DNA of 64,000 bases. Origin: Elmis aenea. Its lineage: Eukaryota > Arthropoda > Insecta > Coleoptera > Elmidae. Position 1 is the stretch's first letter, and each line of letters begins with the position of its first letter. A program made the position numbers and the translations under genes. The notes below the pieces were generated by a model. It ran no database searches. It was given only the letters and a program-made list of their open reading frames with translations, and had not been told where the DNA came from. Shown here piece after piece: positions 46,400 through 57,485 of this stretch. The stretch spans positions 60,426,966 through 60,490,965 of the forward strand of contig OX393576.1 in NCBI GenBank assembly GCA_947652605.1, given 5' to 3'.

Positions 46400-47710
46400 T
46401 TTTTTTGTCAGAATAACAGTTGCGGAGATATAGGCCGTCCTCATATGAATGTATGTAAAGACAAACACACCATGGTCATGTGTGTTGATCTCTCAAAAGC
46501 TTTCGATAGTGTTGACCACGAGATACTGCTAACAAAATTAGAACACTATGGTATACGAGGGACCGCCCATAACCTTATAAAATCTTATCTTTCGGAAAGA
46601 AACCAATATGTTGCCGGAAAAGACTCGTCAGGTAAAATTCTAAAATCAAACAAAAAGACAATCAAAAAAGGAGTCCCGCAAGGATCAATCTTAGGCCCCC
46701 TGTTATACATACTGTACACAAATGATCTTCCAGTTTTTGCCAAAACTTCCCTTATACAATTTGCCGATGACACATCTGCTATTATTAGTGACTCGGATTC
46801 AAAAAATTCTGAACAAAAACTCTTTGACTGCTTAGGCCAACTCCAACTTTGGTTCACATTAAACAATCTAACCTTAAATGTCAATAAAACTCAAGTAATA
46901 AAGTTTTCACAAAGTAAATTAACCTCCGACCTAAAACTTAAAAACAATTCCACAACTATAAATGTTGTTAATAAAATATCATTTCTTGGTTTAGGTATTG
47001 ACTCTAGACTGGACTGGTCATACCACATCGAACGCCTGTCACAAAGCCTGTCACGGTATCCTTTCGCACTAAAAAACCTAAAAAAATTAGTCAGTACAAA
47101 CGCGGCCAAAACTGCATATCATGCGTATGTTGAATCTAGGTTACGTTATGCTATAATTTTTTGGGGTAACGCTAGTGACTCTGCACGCCTCTTCATTATA
47201 CAAAAGCGATGTATAAGAACTATTTTTGGTCTAAACTACCGAGATCATTGTAAAGACACTTTTCGTGACAAAGAAATATTAACTTTTTACGGCCTATTCA
47301 TTCTCGAAGCCATCCTTTTCGTAAGAAATAATTTTGATCTGTTTGAAGTGAATATAAGAAACCATGCAGCCAATACACGACATAAAAAAAATCTTAAGCC
47401 CGATTGCTTCAAATATACTTATCTTCAAAAAAATGTTGCCTCTATAATTATTGCAATATATAACAAATTTAATACATCACCTGAGAGTATAAAAAATCTA
47501 CGCACTCCTGACTTGAAGAAAAGATTAAGAAATGTCCTAATTTCTAAAGCTTACTATGGAGTTAGTGAATACCTTAATGACGATTACTTTAAAAACTCCT
47601 TTAAGTAATTATAATTGTGTTGTATATATTCGTATATATGTGTATTTTTTATATCATTACTGTGACATGTTCTACGCCTTTTTGGATTTTTCAGAACAAA
47701 TAAAGACTAC
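46400..47710 (+). mobile_element. 5'-truncated non-LTR retrotransposon (LINE)
   Basis: It contains only the second half of a reverse transcriptase and a short 3' UTR with AATAAAGACTACTACTA at about 47699. This is the 5' truncation usual for LINE copies. It is unlike the Jockey element at 1-3967 in sequence and in its 3' tail. Confidence 0.85.
46430..47608 (+). pseudogene. Reverse transcriptase C-terminal part of a LINE
   Basis: The frame is open from 46373 but recognisable from about 46460. It shows [16 protein letters not shown] (first catalytic aspartate), [29 protein letters not shown], and QFADDTSAI with the two catalytic aspartates, then [15 protein letters not shown] long C-terminal part with [14 protein letters not shown] and [15 protein letters not shown] follows, closing with a stop at 47606-47608. 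The fingers region and endonuclease are missing, so the copy cannot act alone, although no internal stop is present. The motifs fit the Jockey/CR1 assemblage; the exact clade is not decided. Confidence 0.88.
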
Positions 47711-47719
47711 TACTATATC

Positions 47720-49984
47720 GGAGAAACCTTTTTTGCATCCAAAAATCGAATGACTGAGCGCAGTTCGCACCTGGCGGGCGAGCTAAGCGGGAGCCCCATC
47801 CTAAACGACTGCTACCCATCGACCTAGCGTTCCAAGGTCTCGCGGATGGTTCTACACTGTGGTGGGCGAACCAAGGAATGCAGCGCTGTTGTCAAATTTC
47901 GCCTAGCAACTCGCGTTCGGAAATGGCATCGTTGGAGACCTTACTTTTCAATACGCCCTCGTATAAACGAATTCAAAAACATTTTGCATGATCCACTGAT
48001 TAACGATTTTTGCCCTAAATATTAATCTATTATTTTCTAAATATCTAGTAGAACCGTTGACCCGGCACAGATTATTTTTTTTTTACGAGCAGCCTTGAGT
48101 AATTACTCTTGTTATTTCAGCGAAAACATCGAGTAAAAGCAAAATGAAAGGTCATAACTGTAGTGACCGAATAGCTGAAATTTGTGACATAACTGAAAGA
48201 AAATCGTTATATAAGTTTTATTATATCCAAGTGCTACTCTTAACCTACTTGGTTTAAAAAGACGGGTCAAAAGCTATTCTCGAAGATGACAAGAAATAAA
48301 AAAAGATGTAATGTTTGTTATCTGAACTTTATAAATGACGAACTAGCAGCAACTTAGTTTATTTACAATTAACTGTATTCATCACGTAAGTAAAGCAAAT
48401 TTCAAACGGAATTTGCATAATATACGGAAAAATCTGAAATATGTACCGGATGAATTATTTCAAAGTTACAACAAGTTTTCCAATATTTTTAATAATTGAC
48501 TTTATTCTCGTTTTATTATTATAACTACTGCAGAATTTTCCAACTATTTTTCATTACAAACTTTAATCGTTCATTTTCCATAGCGCTATAAAAACTACTA
48601 ATCGGCATTTTTACTGATGTTCGACTCTTGTAATTAAGACCGTTAAGTTTTCTAAAGAAAATAAACGTAAAAATTCTCCAACTAAATGCAGTTACTAAGA
48701 TTTTTTACGTTCCACTAATAATTTATTACGCACAGCTCGCTAAATGGGGAAAATCAATAAAACTTTGTCTCATATTAGATTAGTGTAAAAATTTTAACTT
48801 TCTATTAAACATGATTTTTTACCATAATATAGGACACTTTGAAAGTGTCAAACATTGAAACTTGTTATTAAAATATTACTGTTCATTTTATTTAAAAATT
48901 TGATACATTGCACCCGATGTGTAAAAAAATGTATCGCGCCCGACGGATTTCAATGTATTATGGTTTTTTATAGCAATGCGTTAATAGTCGTTATGTGGAT
49001 TCCTTCTTGACTCGGCGTAAGTTTAAAAAGCTAGAAAATCCTAAATTCGCTGCTTAAGCAAGTCTAATGAACTGCAGCTCGATAGAATTTTGTTCGTAAA
49101 TCACAAATTTGCAAATGTCGAATTATTCCGCTAAACTGACTTTCACAAGCATCCGCAGTGAACTTTGTTAAAATGAAGGGTCGCCCTTCATCTTATAAAA
49201 TGTGTTATTAATTCTGTTATTTGAAATCGGCAGTTGCTATAGATTTCCAGTTTCAAAAAACGTATTTCCAGAACAAAAAGTTGCTCAAAGTATATTCCTA
49301 CATAAGGTATGGCTGATTCTTAAAATTGTCGTTATTGATACTCAAATTCTTATGATAACGTTAAAATTTATTGAATGTGGAAGAGATATGTACATTGAAC
49401 TAACTTTGATTTTGGTAATTAAATTTTGATATTCATGTAATAAAACCATTAGCTGCTTTGACTGGGTAAAGGTCATTATAGCTTGAATTAGTACGCGTAG
49501 TTTGCATTAACATCCTGTGTGTTTGCGCGGTATGTTGAATAAGGCCGTATTTACTTACGATGCTTTATGGAAATCAGATACTTCGGGGAAGAGCCAAATT
49601 CACCTACGTACAAATTAGCACATGCTTTTATTTCAATCAAGGCATCAATTTTAATGTGACTGCTTAAATAATTATTAAAGGTATGTTTATATAAACAAAT
49701 TAATTATTTATATACCTACTTGCGGCATTTCCACAAACAAGAAATACAAATAAATAAATTATATCCACTATTCAAGACTTAATAAACCCTTTTTAGTACA
49801 AAATTGGATTGCAGTAATTCTTTTTGTAATCAGGTCTTGCTGTTTATTATTGAATTTTTGAAGAGAATGTGCTTTATTACGATTAAATTGCCAATATATG
49901 TATTTTAAATGAGGTTCGCTACCATCGGGAACCAATTATATCTTAACTAAAACTTAAAACCGTTTAAGAAATTTATACTTAACA
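47720..49984. other. Non-coding; GC-richer patch at 47750-47960
   Basis: The patch contains CGGGCGAGCTAAGCGGGAGC-like sequence and no recognisable motif. The remainder is AT-rich with no gene. Confidence 0.45.
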
Positions 49985-51012
49985 TTATTTCATTATGAAG
50001 GACTTTTATTTCCGCGGAGGTGGTCCCTTTTCGGGTTCCTGTATTGCGCACTTATTGGTCTATTATACCCTCTGGCGACAGCCTCTTAAAACTCCAGGAT
50101 TTTCTTTAAGGGTGTTTTTCTCAACTTATTGTTTTAAATAAAAATCTAACACGTCAACTTTAAATAAATCAAATTCAATTGACTAAAGACTAAAGGTTTA
50201 ATCACAGCTGTAGAATCAATAATAAATGTATTTTCTTCGCGATTTTCTCAATTTAAAAATTTGGAGGAATTTTCAAAATTCATAATTTACCCAGACATAA
50301 TCAAAATTGATGAACTTGAATGTTTAAAATTTGCAAGTTTTGAAATGCAACTAATTGATTTTCAATCAAGTGCAATTTGGAGGCAAAAGTTTATTTACCT
50401 AAGGGAAAACTTTGAGATTATTGAAAGGGAACGTTTGGAGGAAAAAAAAATGCTGAAATCAAAATAAGTAGTGCCTAGCCAACGATTCCAAAAGCGATCA
50501 AATCCTTAAAGGCTACTACTATATTTTCTTCCACATATGCAGATTTTTACAAATGAATTTGATAAAATATAAATTCAGAAATACATTAACGGATGAATCT
50601 AGTTCAACAAGCATTTTATTAAAAGTAAAGAAATACCAACCTGATATAAAAAACTTAACAAAAAGCATTTAACAACAAAAATCGTATTTAAAACTAATAT
50701 TTTAATTCTTGTTGTAGGTACATAGGTACGTAATTAATGTTTGAAAAGTAAACACATGTAATGTGCAATTATTATTTTTGTCTAATTATATCTTTCTATT
50801 GGTAAAATATTTACTATTTCTTTGAAAATTTTGTGTATCTTTAGTTGTTGTTTAATTATAAATTTCTAGTAGTCAATAAAAAATATTTATTTAATACACG
50901 CCATCATTTCAAAATGTGAAAATTTTTAAAGATTGGCACGCGGACAAAAAGGTCGCCACCCCTTTCATGATACGTGAAGAGGAGTTTATTCTTCTTCACC
51001 ACATCCTTTGCA
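49985..51012 (-). repeat. LINE 3'-end fragment, split around a hAT fragment
   Basis: 49992-50110 (CCGCGGAGGTGGTCCC, GTTCCTGTA, TATTGGTCTAT, TTTAAGGGTGTTTTTCTCAA) and about 50985-51010 (GCATATATCGGTCTCT) match successive parts of the LINE fragment at 58868-59130. The piece between carries a hAT transposase remnant. Confidence 0.7.
50215..50672 (+). pseudogene. hAT transposase C-terminal remnant
   Basis: An open frame to 50467 reads SFEMQLIDFQSSAIWRQKFI, a conserved block of a ZBED/SCAND3-like hAT group. After stops and a deletion, 50590-50672 reads LTDESSSTSILLKVKKYQPD, the recognisable C-terminal end of the same family. It lies inside the split LINE fragment, so the hAT element probably inserted there. 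Terminal repeats were not identified. Confidence 0.75.
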
Positions 51013-52785
51013 TATATCGGTCTCTGAGAACCCTATTAAGGACTTACTTTTTGCAAAGAAAATTAGGTTACTTCTAAGATTATTGAAAGGTTTCAAAAAA
51101 CACCAGTTTAAAATTTGTTTCTCAACAAACGACAATAAAGGTTAATTTAATATAAAGTTTATATCTAATTTAATAAAACAACCACTTATGTTTTTCTGAA
51201 AAAAGAATTGCTTGCTAAAGAAAATCCATTTCACTTTCAAGACATTCTAACGAAGCGATGATAAGCTTGAATATCTGGTAAATCTTGAAAAGATTTTCTT
51301 TAAAAATGATTTTCTCTTGCCAGAAGCAGCATGAAATGATTAAATCGCGTTGTTTGACTAATTAGTGTAACATAGAATGTAATAATAATATTAATTCTGA
51401 TTGCTTGTGTATTTGGGTCTGCGATTTTGTTGAAATTGTTTACAAACAAATTAGAAACTACGCGAAAACAACAAGTCTACAGATTCCAGTGATGCAAGTA
51501 AATGTTTCAAAGACCTTTATAGATTTCCCAATAAACCTCTCTCCCTACTGTGGGCGTCTATATGTCCCTTATTAATTTCTGTCACTGCACAGCCAATTGT
51601 ATAAACCTGCGTTTGTGAGATTTAAACTTGAACATTGACTTCATTCTGTGTATAAACAAACATCTGTTTGCGCAAAGAAATGGACACATAAAAGCAACTC
51701 CTCCTTGTGCTTTTAATAAATTAGTTTGGGTGTATTTTTCAGCAGGGATATTTATATCAGTATTAACAAAAGTTTTCAGTGGTTAAGATTGAATCATGTG
51801 GTATAACCGAATCACGCATTACTCTTCCGTTTAATCCAGCCTCATCTAAGCCAACTTGACAGTCCAACCGGCCTCATATCAATCACCGGCGGGGAGTATC
51901 CCTATCACTTATCGCGCCTTTTTGTTTTTTTGCCAGCGCAGCACAAAAGCAGAAATTCCGCAGATCTTGCTTAACTTTATTGTTGACAACAAATAGCTCA
52001 TTAATAAAAGTAGCTTCGGGCCGCCTCCCGGGTCAGGCTATTTCTTTATCCAAATTTAGTGACTGGCTAGGGCTGAGTGTATTGTTTGCGTCTGGCAGAA
52101 TTTTCACTTAGTTTACGATTATCTTGAGATAACTAGATTTAGGGGAGATTCTGGAAAAAGTCTTGTTTGGTTTTGCCTTAACATTATTCTTAGCCTAATA
52201 CTGTTGTCTATTTGGTTTTTTGTTTTTTTGATGAACTGCTTATTTTGTTTTACATTAAAGCTTTGAATGGATTTTTACGCGATTTTATCAATGCTAAGTA
52301 ATCTACAAATAATTTGCGCTTAATATGATATACATTTATGGCAGTGAGTAGCCAAAATAATACTGGTAAGAAAATATATATAATATTTTAGAGTTGGCAG
52401 TGTTGGCACTAATTTGTATTAATGTTAATATTGGAAATCTAACTAAATGTTTAAAACATTTTCTTTTTGCATATAAAACATTTTACTTAATACGAACTGA
52501 CCTGTTTTAAGCGCTTGTACAAAATAATGTAAAACGTGCAATTTTAATACCGAACCTTTTTTTTGTATAGTTTTAAAGTTCGATTCCTTTAAATGTCATC
52601 AAGCACGGCCTTCTAAAATTCTAGTAGTTGTTTTTGCTAATAAAACACTTTAAACTTTTTCAACGTTTAATAAAAGACTTGCGATTTTTTAAAAGTAGGT
52701 ACTAAAGTGTGTTTTAAGGACGCTGTGGTTGTTTATTTGTTGTTCATTTTAAGAACACAAAGTGTCTACATATTGATAGGATTCT
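51013..52785. other. Non-coding, no gene recognised
   Basis: 51800-52080 is less AT-rich and looks single-copy. No repeat or gene is supported. Confidence 0.45.
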
Positions 52786-53088
52786 ATGGCACTCGCTGTC
52801 TTCCTTCTCTCAATGTGTCTCTATCTTGCCATTTTCAGTGCTGTATGCTTCTTTCCATCGCTTGATCTGCTTCATCCATCATTCATACATCGACCATGAT
52901 GTTCAGTGTCTACCTATTTTCTTGTTGCCTATAAAACTTCATTCAGTGACACGTGCTATCCATCCATTTCTATCCGTTCTTCTAACAGGTCAGTCTCTTT
53001 TCTTCGATGTAACCGCTGAGCACTTCTTTTTGTACTCCTATTTTTCTTTTATCTCTTCGTTGCTAAGTATGTCCATCATTGTAACTTC

Positions 53089-53534
53089 GGGTCTAGAAAT
53101 ATTCTTCGCCCACAATTCTTCGCCGCCACAATTCTTCGTTGCCACTATTTTTCGCCGCATACAAGCATACCACAAATTTTATTTGTAAATGTGATTGTTT
53201 TTATTTATAATGTAATTTTTACAGATTAATTTACATTAGCCTAAAGTTGTTCGTTGTGATTTTTAATCTTGATTATGTTATTATAGTATTAATAAAAATT
53301 AAATTAACCTAACCTAACCTAACTTAATCTAACCTTATGTTAAATAATCTGTAAACATTACGTTACAAATAAAAACAATCACATTTACAAACAAAATTTG
53401 TTATATGCTTATACGCAGCGAAAAATTGTGGCGGCGAAGAATTGTGTAGGCGGAGAATTGTTGGCGAAGAAATGTGGAGGCGAAGAATTGAGGGCATAGA
53501 ATTATGGACGAAGAATTGTGGGCGCCGGAACACG
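53089..53534. mobile_element. 446-bp foldback element with telomere-like centre
   Basis: A 9-bp direct repeat TGTAACTTC (53080-53088, 53535-53543) flanks it and splits the LINE fossil cleanly. Arms (about 53100-53235 and 53345-53525) share ATTCTTCGCCnCCACA words and ACAAATAAAAACAATCACAT-type sequence in inverted orientation. The centre holds a CCTAA run. No protein is encoded. The 9-bp duplication would fit a Mutator-like origin. Confidence 0.78.
53305..53335 (+). repeat. Short interstitial (TAACC)n telomere-type repeat
   Basis: Four TAACC units then two diverged ones. The unit is the insect telomeric TTAGG on the other strand. It sits in the loop of the foldback, so it is not a chromosome end. 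Confidence 0.8.
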
Positions 53535-53774
53535 TGTAACTTCACAGCTTCTTCACCAATATTGCATCTCCATTGCAGTAATTTTACTTCTTTTTGTTTA
53601 TTTATCAGCCACTTTTCAGCTCCATTTGTCACTGAACTGCGCACCATGGTGTTATATATCCTTGTTTTAGTATTTTTTGTAATACATCTATCTTATAAAA
53701 GTTGATGTTTTATGCAAATTCTGGTCTGGCCTATTCTACTTTTAGCTTTTCTTTGTGTTGTTATATATTACACC

Positions 53775-55246
53775 TAGGGATTTCAATCACGGGATTCGGG
53801 ATCCCGGTCGCTTTTTGGTCTCGAAAATCCCGGGATTTTAAATGTAGAATCCCGGGATTTTCGGGATTTAAAAATTTTAACTATAAGTACATTATTTTGT
53901 AAAAAAAATTGCTCATAGTTGGTATCTTCTCAACGTGAATAAGTTGAACGATGCAATTTTGCAAGTTTAAGCTTGTTTACGTAGCCGCTTGCCGTCTTAT
54001 GTATAGCAAAATTTAAAAAAATTCTTGTACTAAGATAATAACTTATCCTAATTTCTTTTATTTTTGTTACTTATAAAACAGTCTATTTTTTAAATTTTTA
54101 GTGAATTAAAGTTGTGCTTTGTTTGAGTTTTTAACAGTTTCAGCAAATTTATGTTTATGTAATCAAGTATTCTAATGTATAATAAGTTTAATTTCATTTA
54201 TTTAAATGTTATATCTAATAATTCGATTATTTCTATAATAATAAAACATAATAGGTACGGTAGGTATATATACAGGGTGTGTAAAAATTGGCGGAAGGGC
54301 TACACGGGGCGATGTTCTTCGTAAAATTCCAGGTCGAAAATCTTAATACGAAAATGTTGTACCACGCTTGCTGTGTCTGCAAGAGGTCCTCAAAGCTTTG
54401 ACATTTAGTCCTTTAATAGGCGTTATTATTTAATACTTGCAAATGAAAAAGCTGCAATTTGGAATAAAAATAGATTTCGAATAGTATTTTTTCCTAGATA
54501 TTGTGTTCTTCCTTTCAAAAATTGGTGTTGAAAATATGTTAATCACTGATTTTAATGACAGTAATACATATGGCAACATTGTCCTTAGCTGTCATCTCTG
54601 TTTTTCTCGTAATTATTTCTTGTTTGTGTTTTACGATACCCAAAAGTTTGCAGCTATGTTTACGAACTGAAGGCTTTCAGTTCGAACAAAAATTGCAAAT
54701 ACCTAAGTAAAAATTGCTGATAAAAAAATGTCCAAACGCAAATCAATGTATGCAATGTTGCCAATTTTTTTTTTCTTTAAATGGTTCCTGAGGCCATGGT
54801 ACAACATTTTCGTATTAAGATTTTCGACTTAGAATTTTACGAAGAACATCGCTCCGTGTAGCCCTTCCGCCAATTTTTACACACCCTGTATATATATATA
54901 TATATTTTGAATTTTGTCTTCGGAGTATATCCGCGTAGTATATATATATTTTTTTCAATTATTATTTACATCTTTGCCCTTATAATATAATTAAAACAAA
55001 TTAACAGAAATTATAGAGGAAACAAATTAAATAAAAAGTTAATAAAATTAATTGGTAATTACTAAATTATTCAATAATTATGTAAATCATTTGTAATTAA
55101 AATATATATATACACTGCATTAGCTCCTGTTTTTAAGCAAATGCTTCACATTATATATAATCCGGGGATCCCGGGATCCCGGGATTAAAACATCTTCAAT
55201 CCCGAAATCCCGGGATAGTAAAATTTGATCGGGATTGCAATCCCTA
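53775..55246. mobile_element. hAT MITE with CCCGGGATT repeats, containing MITE family C copy 2
   Basis: A perfect 8-bp duplication ATTACACC flanks it (53767-53774, 55247-55254). Ends are TAGGGATTTCAATC and GATTGCAATCCCTA. Both subtermini hold many AATCCCGGGATT-like palindromic words. Without the nested 616-bp MITE it is about 0.85 kb and non-coding. It is inserted in the RTE-like LINE fossil. Confidence 0.92.
54273..54888. mobile_element. MITE family C, copy 2
   Basis: CAGGGTGTGTAAAAATTGGC at both ends in inverted orientation, TA on both sides. It aligns end to end with 26830-27450 apart from small indels. Confidence 0.95.
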
Positions 55247-55778
55247 ATTACACCCCAAATAATAAAATTTTCCTGTTCCTTTTATTTGTTGGGTCTCGTC
55301 CATTTTTAAATTTTTTATTTCTTCTTGGGTTGTTATTAAATATTTTTTTTGTTCCAACTTAATTTCTAAACAATTTTTCGTAAAATCTTTTTCTAACTTC
55401 CTTAACATAAAGCTTAGGTCTTGCTCACCTTATGCGATGACCACTTAATCGTCCGCAAAACTCAGATTGTAGAGGTGTTCATATGTAATGGGGACTATCA
55501 TACCTTTACACTCTCTTCCACGGTCTCAGCTGTTGCTCCAAAAATATTTTAAATAACGTCGGTGCGTGGAGCACCCTTGTAAAAGTTCTTTGGTTATTAC
55601 CTATGCTTTTTGTGAGTTTGTTTCCTACTTTGATTCTTGCTTTGTTTTGTTTGTAAATGTTTTTATTGTTCATGTCGTTTCTTTACATATTTCCAATTCT
55701 TGCATAGCCTGCCGTAACTTAATTCTGGGTACAGAGTTTAATTAGAGAGAGAAATTATCATCCGTTTTATTTTAACAG

Positions 55779-55950
55779 CGTTTTAAGAACTGGGTTTATT
55801 TTGCGAACTAGAAACAATATTATACAAAGTAAAGTTTTTTGTAATAAAGGAGAAATTGGTTTTGTTACAGATTTTGTGAGAGATGAGGAACAGCATGTTG
55901 TCTCGAATCTCGGCAATATTTTGATACCGAAGAAAAGTTTAAATAATCAG
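55779..55950 (+). CDS. Probable internal exon of an unidentified host gene
   Basis: A pyrimidine-rich tract and acceptor (TTTTATTTTAACAG) end at 55778. The donor at 55951 is a consensus CAG|GTAAGT. The 172-bp exon has one open phase with 57 full codons after one leading base. It includes GFILRTRNNI, KVFCNKGEIGFVTDF and VVSNLGNILIPKKSLNNQ. The other two phases close. The entering intron would be phase 2 and the leaving one phase 0. Composition is protein-like, and it lies outside every repeat identified here. The product is not recognised. No flanking exon was found within the window, implying long introns. Alternatively it is a chance frame. Confidence 0.5.
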
Positions 55951-56866
55951 GTAAGTGTTTTTGGTGCCACTCTTGCATTTAAACTATTTTTGTAATCAAT
56001 ATTTTTAGTTTTTAAACCTTAAGGTCGGAGGTTATAGCGCTAGAATTTTTATTTAATTGAATACTTACTTTGTTTACCCAATGAGTTACCGATGTACTCA
56101 ACTTAAAATAATTGCAATGAGTTGGTAACTGTTTAAGATATGCGTCTTTAGTGGTATGTTCTGCTTGTGAATGTGTGTGAATATATCTCGTGCAACAACA
56201 AAACTTTGCTTAAACAAGCCAAAGTTCATTGTTTATAAACTTGGGAGCTAAAAAGATGCATTCGACAACCGGTCTAGTAACAGCCGCTACAATTCTATGT
56301 AACTGACATAAAATGTGCGATCTAGCAAATAAGTTTGACTTCTGCTTTTTTATCTTAATGAATTTCTTACTATAAGACATGTTTATTTATACAAAAAAAT
56401 TTAGTGAATTGCGTAAATGGCTAATTGTTAAATATCATTAAAGTTCGTCGGGTTGTGGTAGCATACTATATTTACGGTTATTTGACTTATCCATTGCTAA
56501 CAGGCCGATTGGTAAACGCCGAGTTGAAATTTATTCAACTGAATAACCTCGACTGATATGCGCCATTCAATTTGTTATTTGGGTAATTATCACAACAATA
56601 TTTTCCAATATTAAAGCCTATTCTACCATGTTGTATGTACATGTGTTTGTTTTCAATTTAAAATTTGCTGTTTTTATCCTCACATCGGCAAATAATGAAT
56701 AGCTTATTAAAATATTTTATCGGTATATAATTAATTTTTTTAAGCTATCCTTAATATTTTTTGCTTAGGTTCCACGTCTCAGTGCTTAACGGAAACGTTA
56801 AATGTGAATGAAGACCAAATAAAGACGTTTTGTAAGCCTAAATTTCATTTTGTTACTTTATAATAG
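55951..56866. other. Non-coding, possible intron
   Basis: No repeat or coding motif is seen. Confidence 0.4.
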
Positions 56867-57485
56867 CCCTTATAATATCATGGGGTCACTGAAGACACGA
56901 CAAGCTCTTTGTACCTGTATATTTTTAAAATGTTCATGTTTAAAACTCGAACATGAGCTAATTTTTGCGAGAATAGTAAAATAAATCCAATTTCGCGCCA
57001 AACAGTGACAAATACGAAGAAAAGTCAAGAAACACTTTTTGTTTAGAATAAAATACTCTACCCAAAAACATGTTCGACTTTGATTTCGAACAGGGCCGTA
57101 TTAGCTTTTTATTAAATTTATTCAAACTGAACCCCCACACCCACAACTCCACCACTGGTTGCTTGTAGGATTTGACATTCTCATTGAATGTGGTAACCTG
57201 TAAGGTGGTGCTGTGTACCAAATTTGGTTTAAATATTTTTACTGGTTGGGAAACGGTTAAACATTATCGATATTTTTTCGAAAATTTCAACACCCTGTAT
57301 CTTTAAAACGAAGCGTTTTTGGACACATGTTTATATGGAATATTCGCTTTAAAAAGAGTTTTCGTATCGACTGTTAAAGTCCTGCTACAAAAAAATGAAC
57401 CACCCTGTATGCAGTAAAGAACTTTGGGGTCAATAATGACCCCAGTGGTATTACGTGTCATAACAAAAATACGGTATTATGAGGG
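56867..57485. mobile_element. Family G element (CCCTYATAATA ends)
   Basis: The left end CCCTTATAATATCATGGGGT and the reverse complement of the right end, CCCTCATAATACCGTATTTT, are inverted repeats. GGGTCACTGAAGAC and GGGGTCAATAATGACCCC words lie inside. Two CACCCTGTAT words (57291, 57402) mark a smaller TA-type insertion within. Outer flanks are ATAG and CTAG. TTAA, expected for piggyBac and seen at the related 32919 copy, is not present, so the class is tentative. Confidence 0.65.

Larger units (their letters stand above)
52790..55720 (-). pseudogene. RTE-like LINE reverse transcriptase fossil, split by two insertions
   Basis: Minus strand, from high to low coordinates. 55720-55255 reads ARIKVGNKLTKS, TLFKIFLEQQLRPWKR, EHLYNLSFADD and LSFMLRKLE, i.e. 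the palm with the catalytic FADD. After a hAT MITE (53775-55246) it resumes at 53774-53544 with IYNTMVRSSVTNGAEKWL. After a foldback (53089-53534) it continues at 53079-52790 with VTMMDILSNEEIKEK and WIARVTE and a TSWSMYE-like trace, the usual C-terminal region of insect endonuclease-reverse transcriptases. Frameshifts and stops are numerous. Only the 3' half of the LINE is present. Confidence 0.8.

Noticed and set aside
46373..46430. Start of the LINE protein at the first in-frame codon
   Set aside because: The first residues do not resemble reverse transcriptase; the copy is 5'-truncated and the frame simply happens to be open upstream.
53305..53335. True telomere or chromosome end
   Set aside because: Only about 30 bp of TAACC units, located in the loop of a foldback element with ordinary DNA on both sides.
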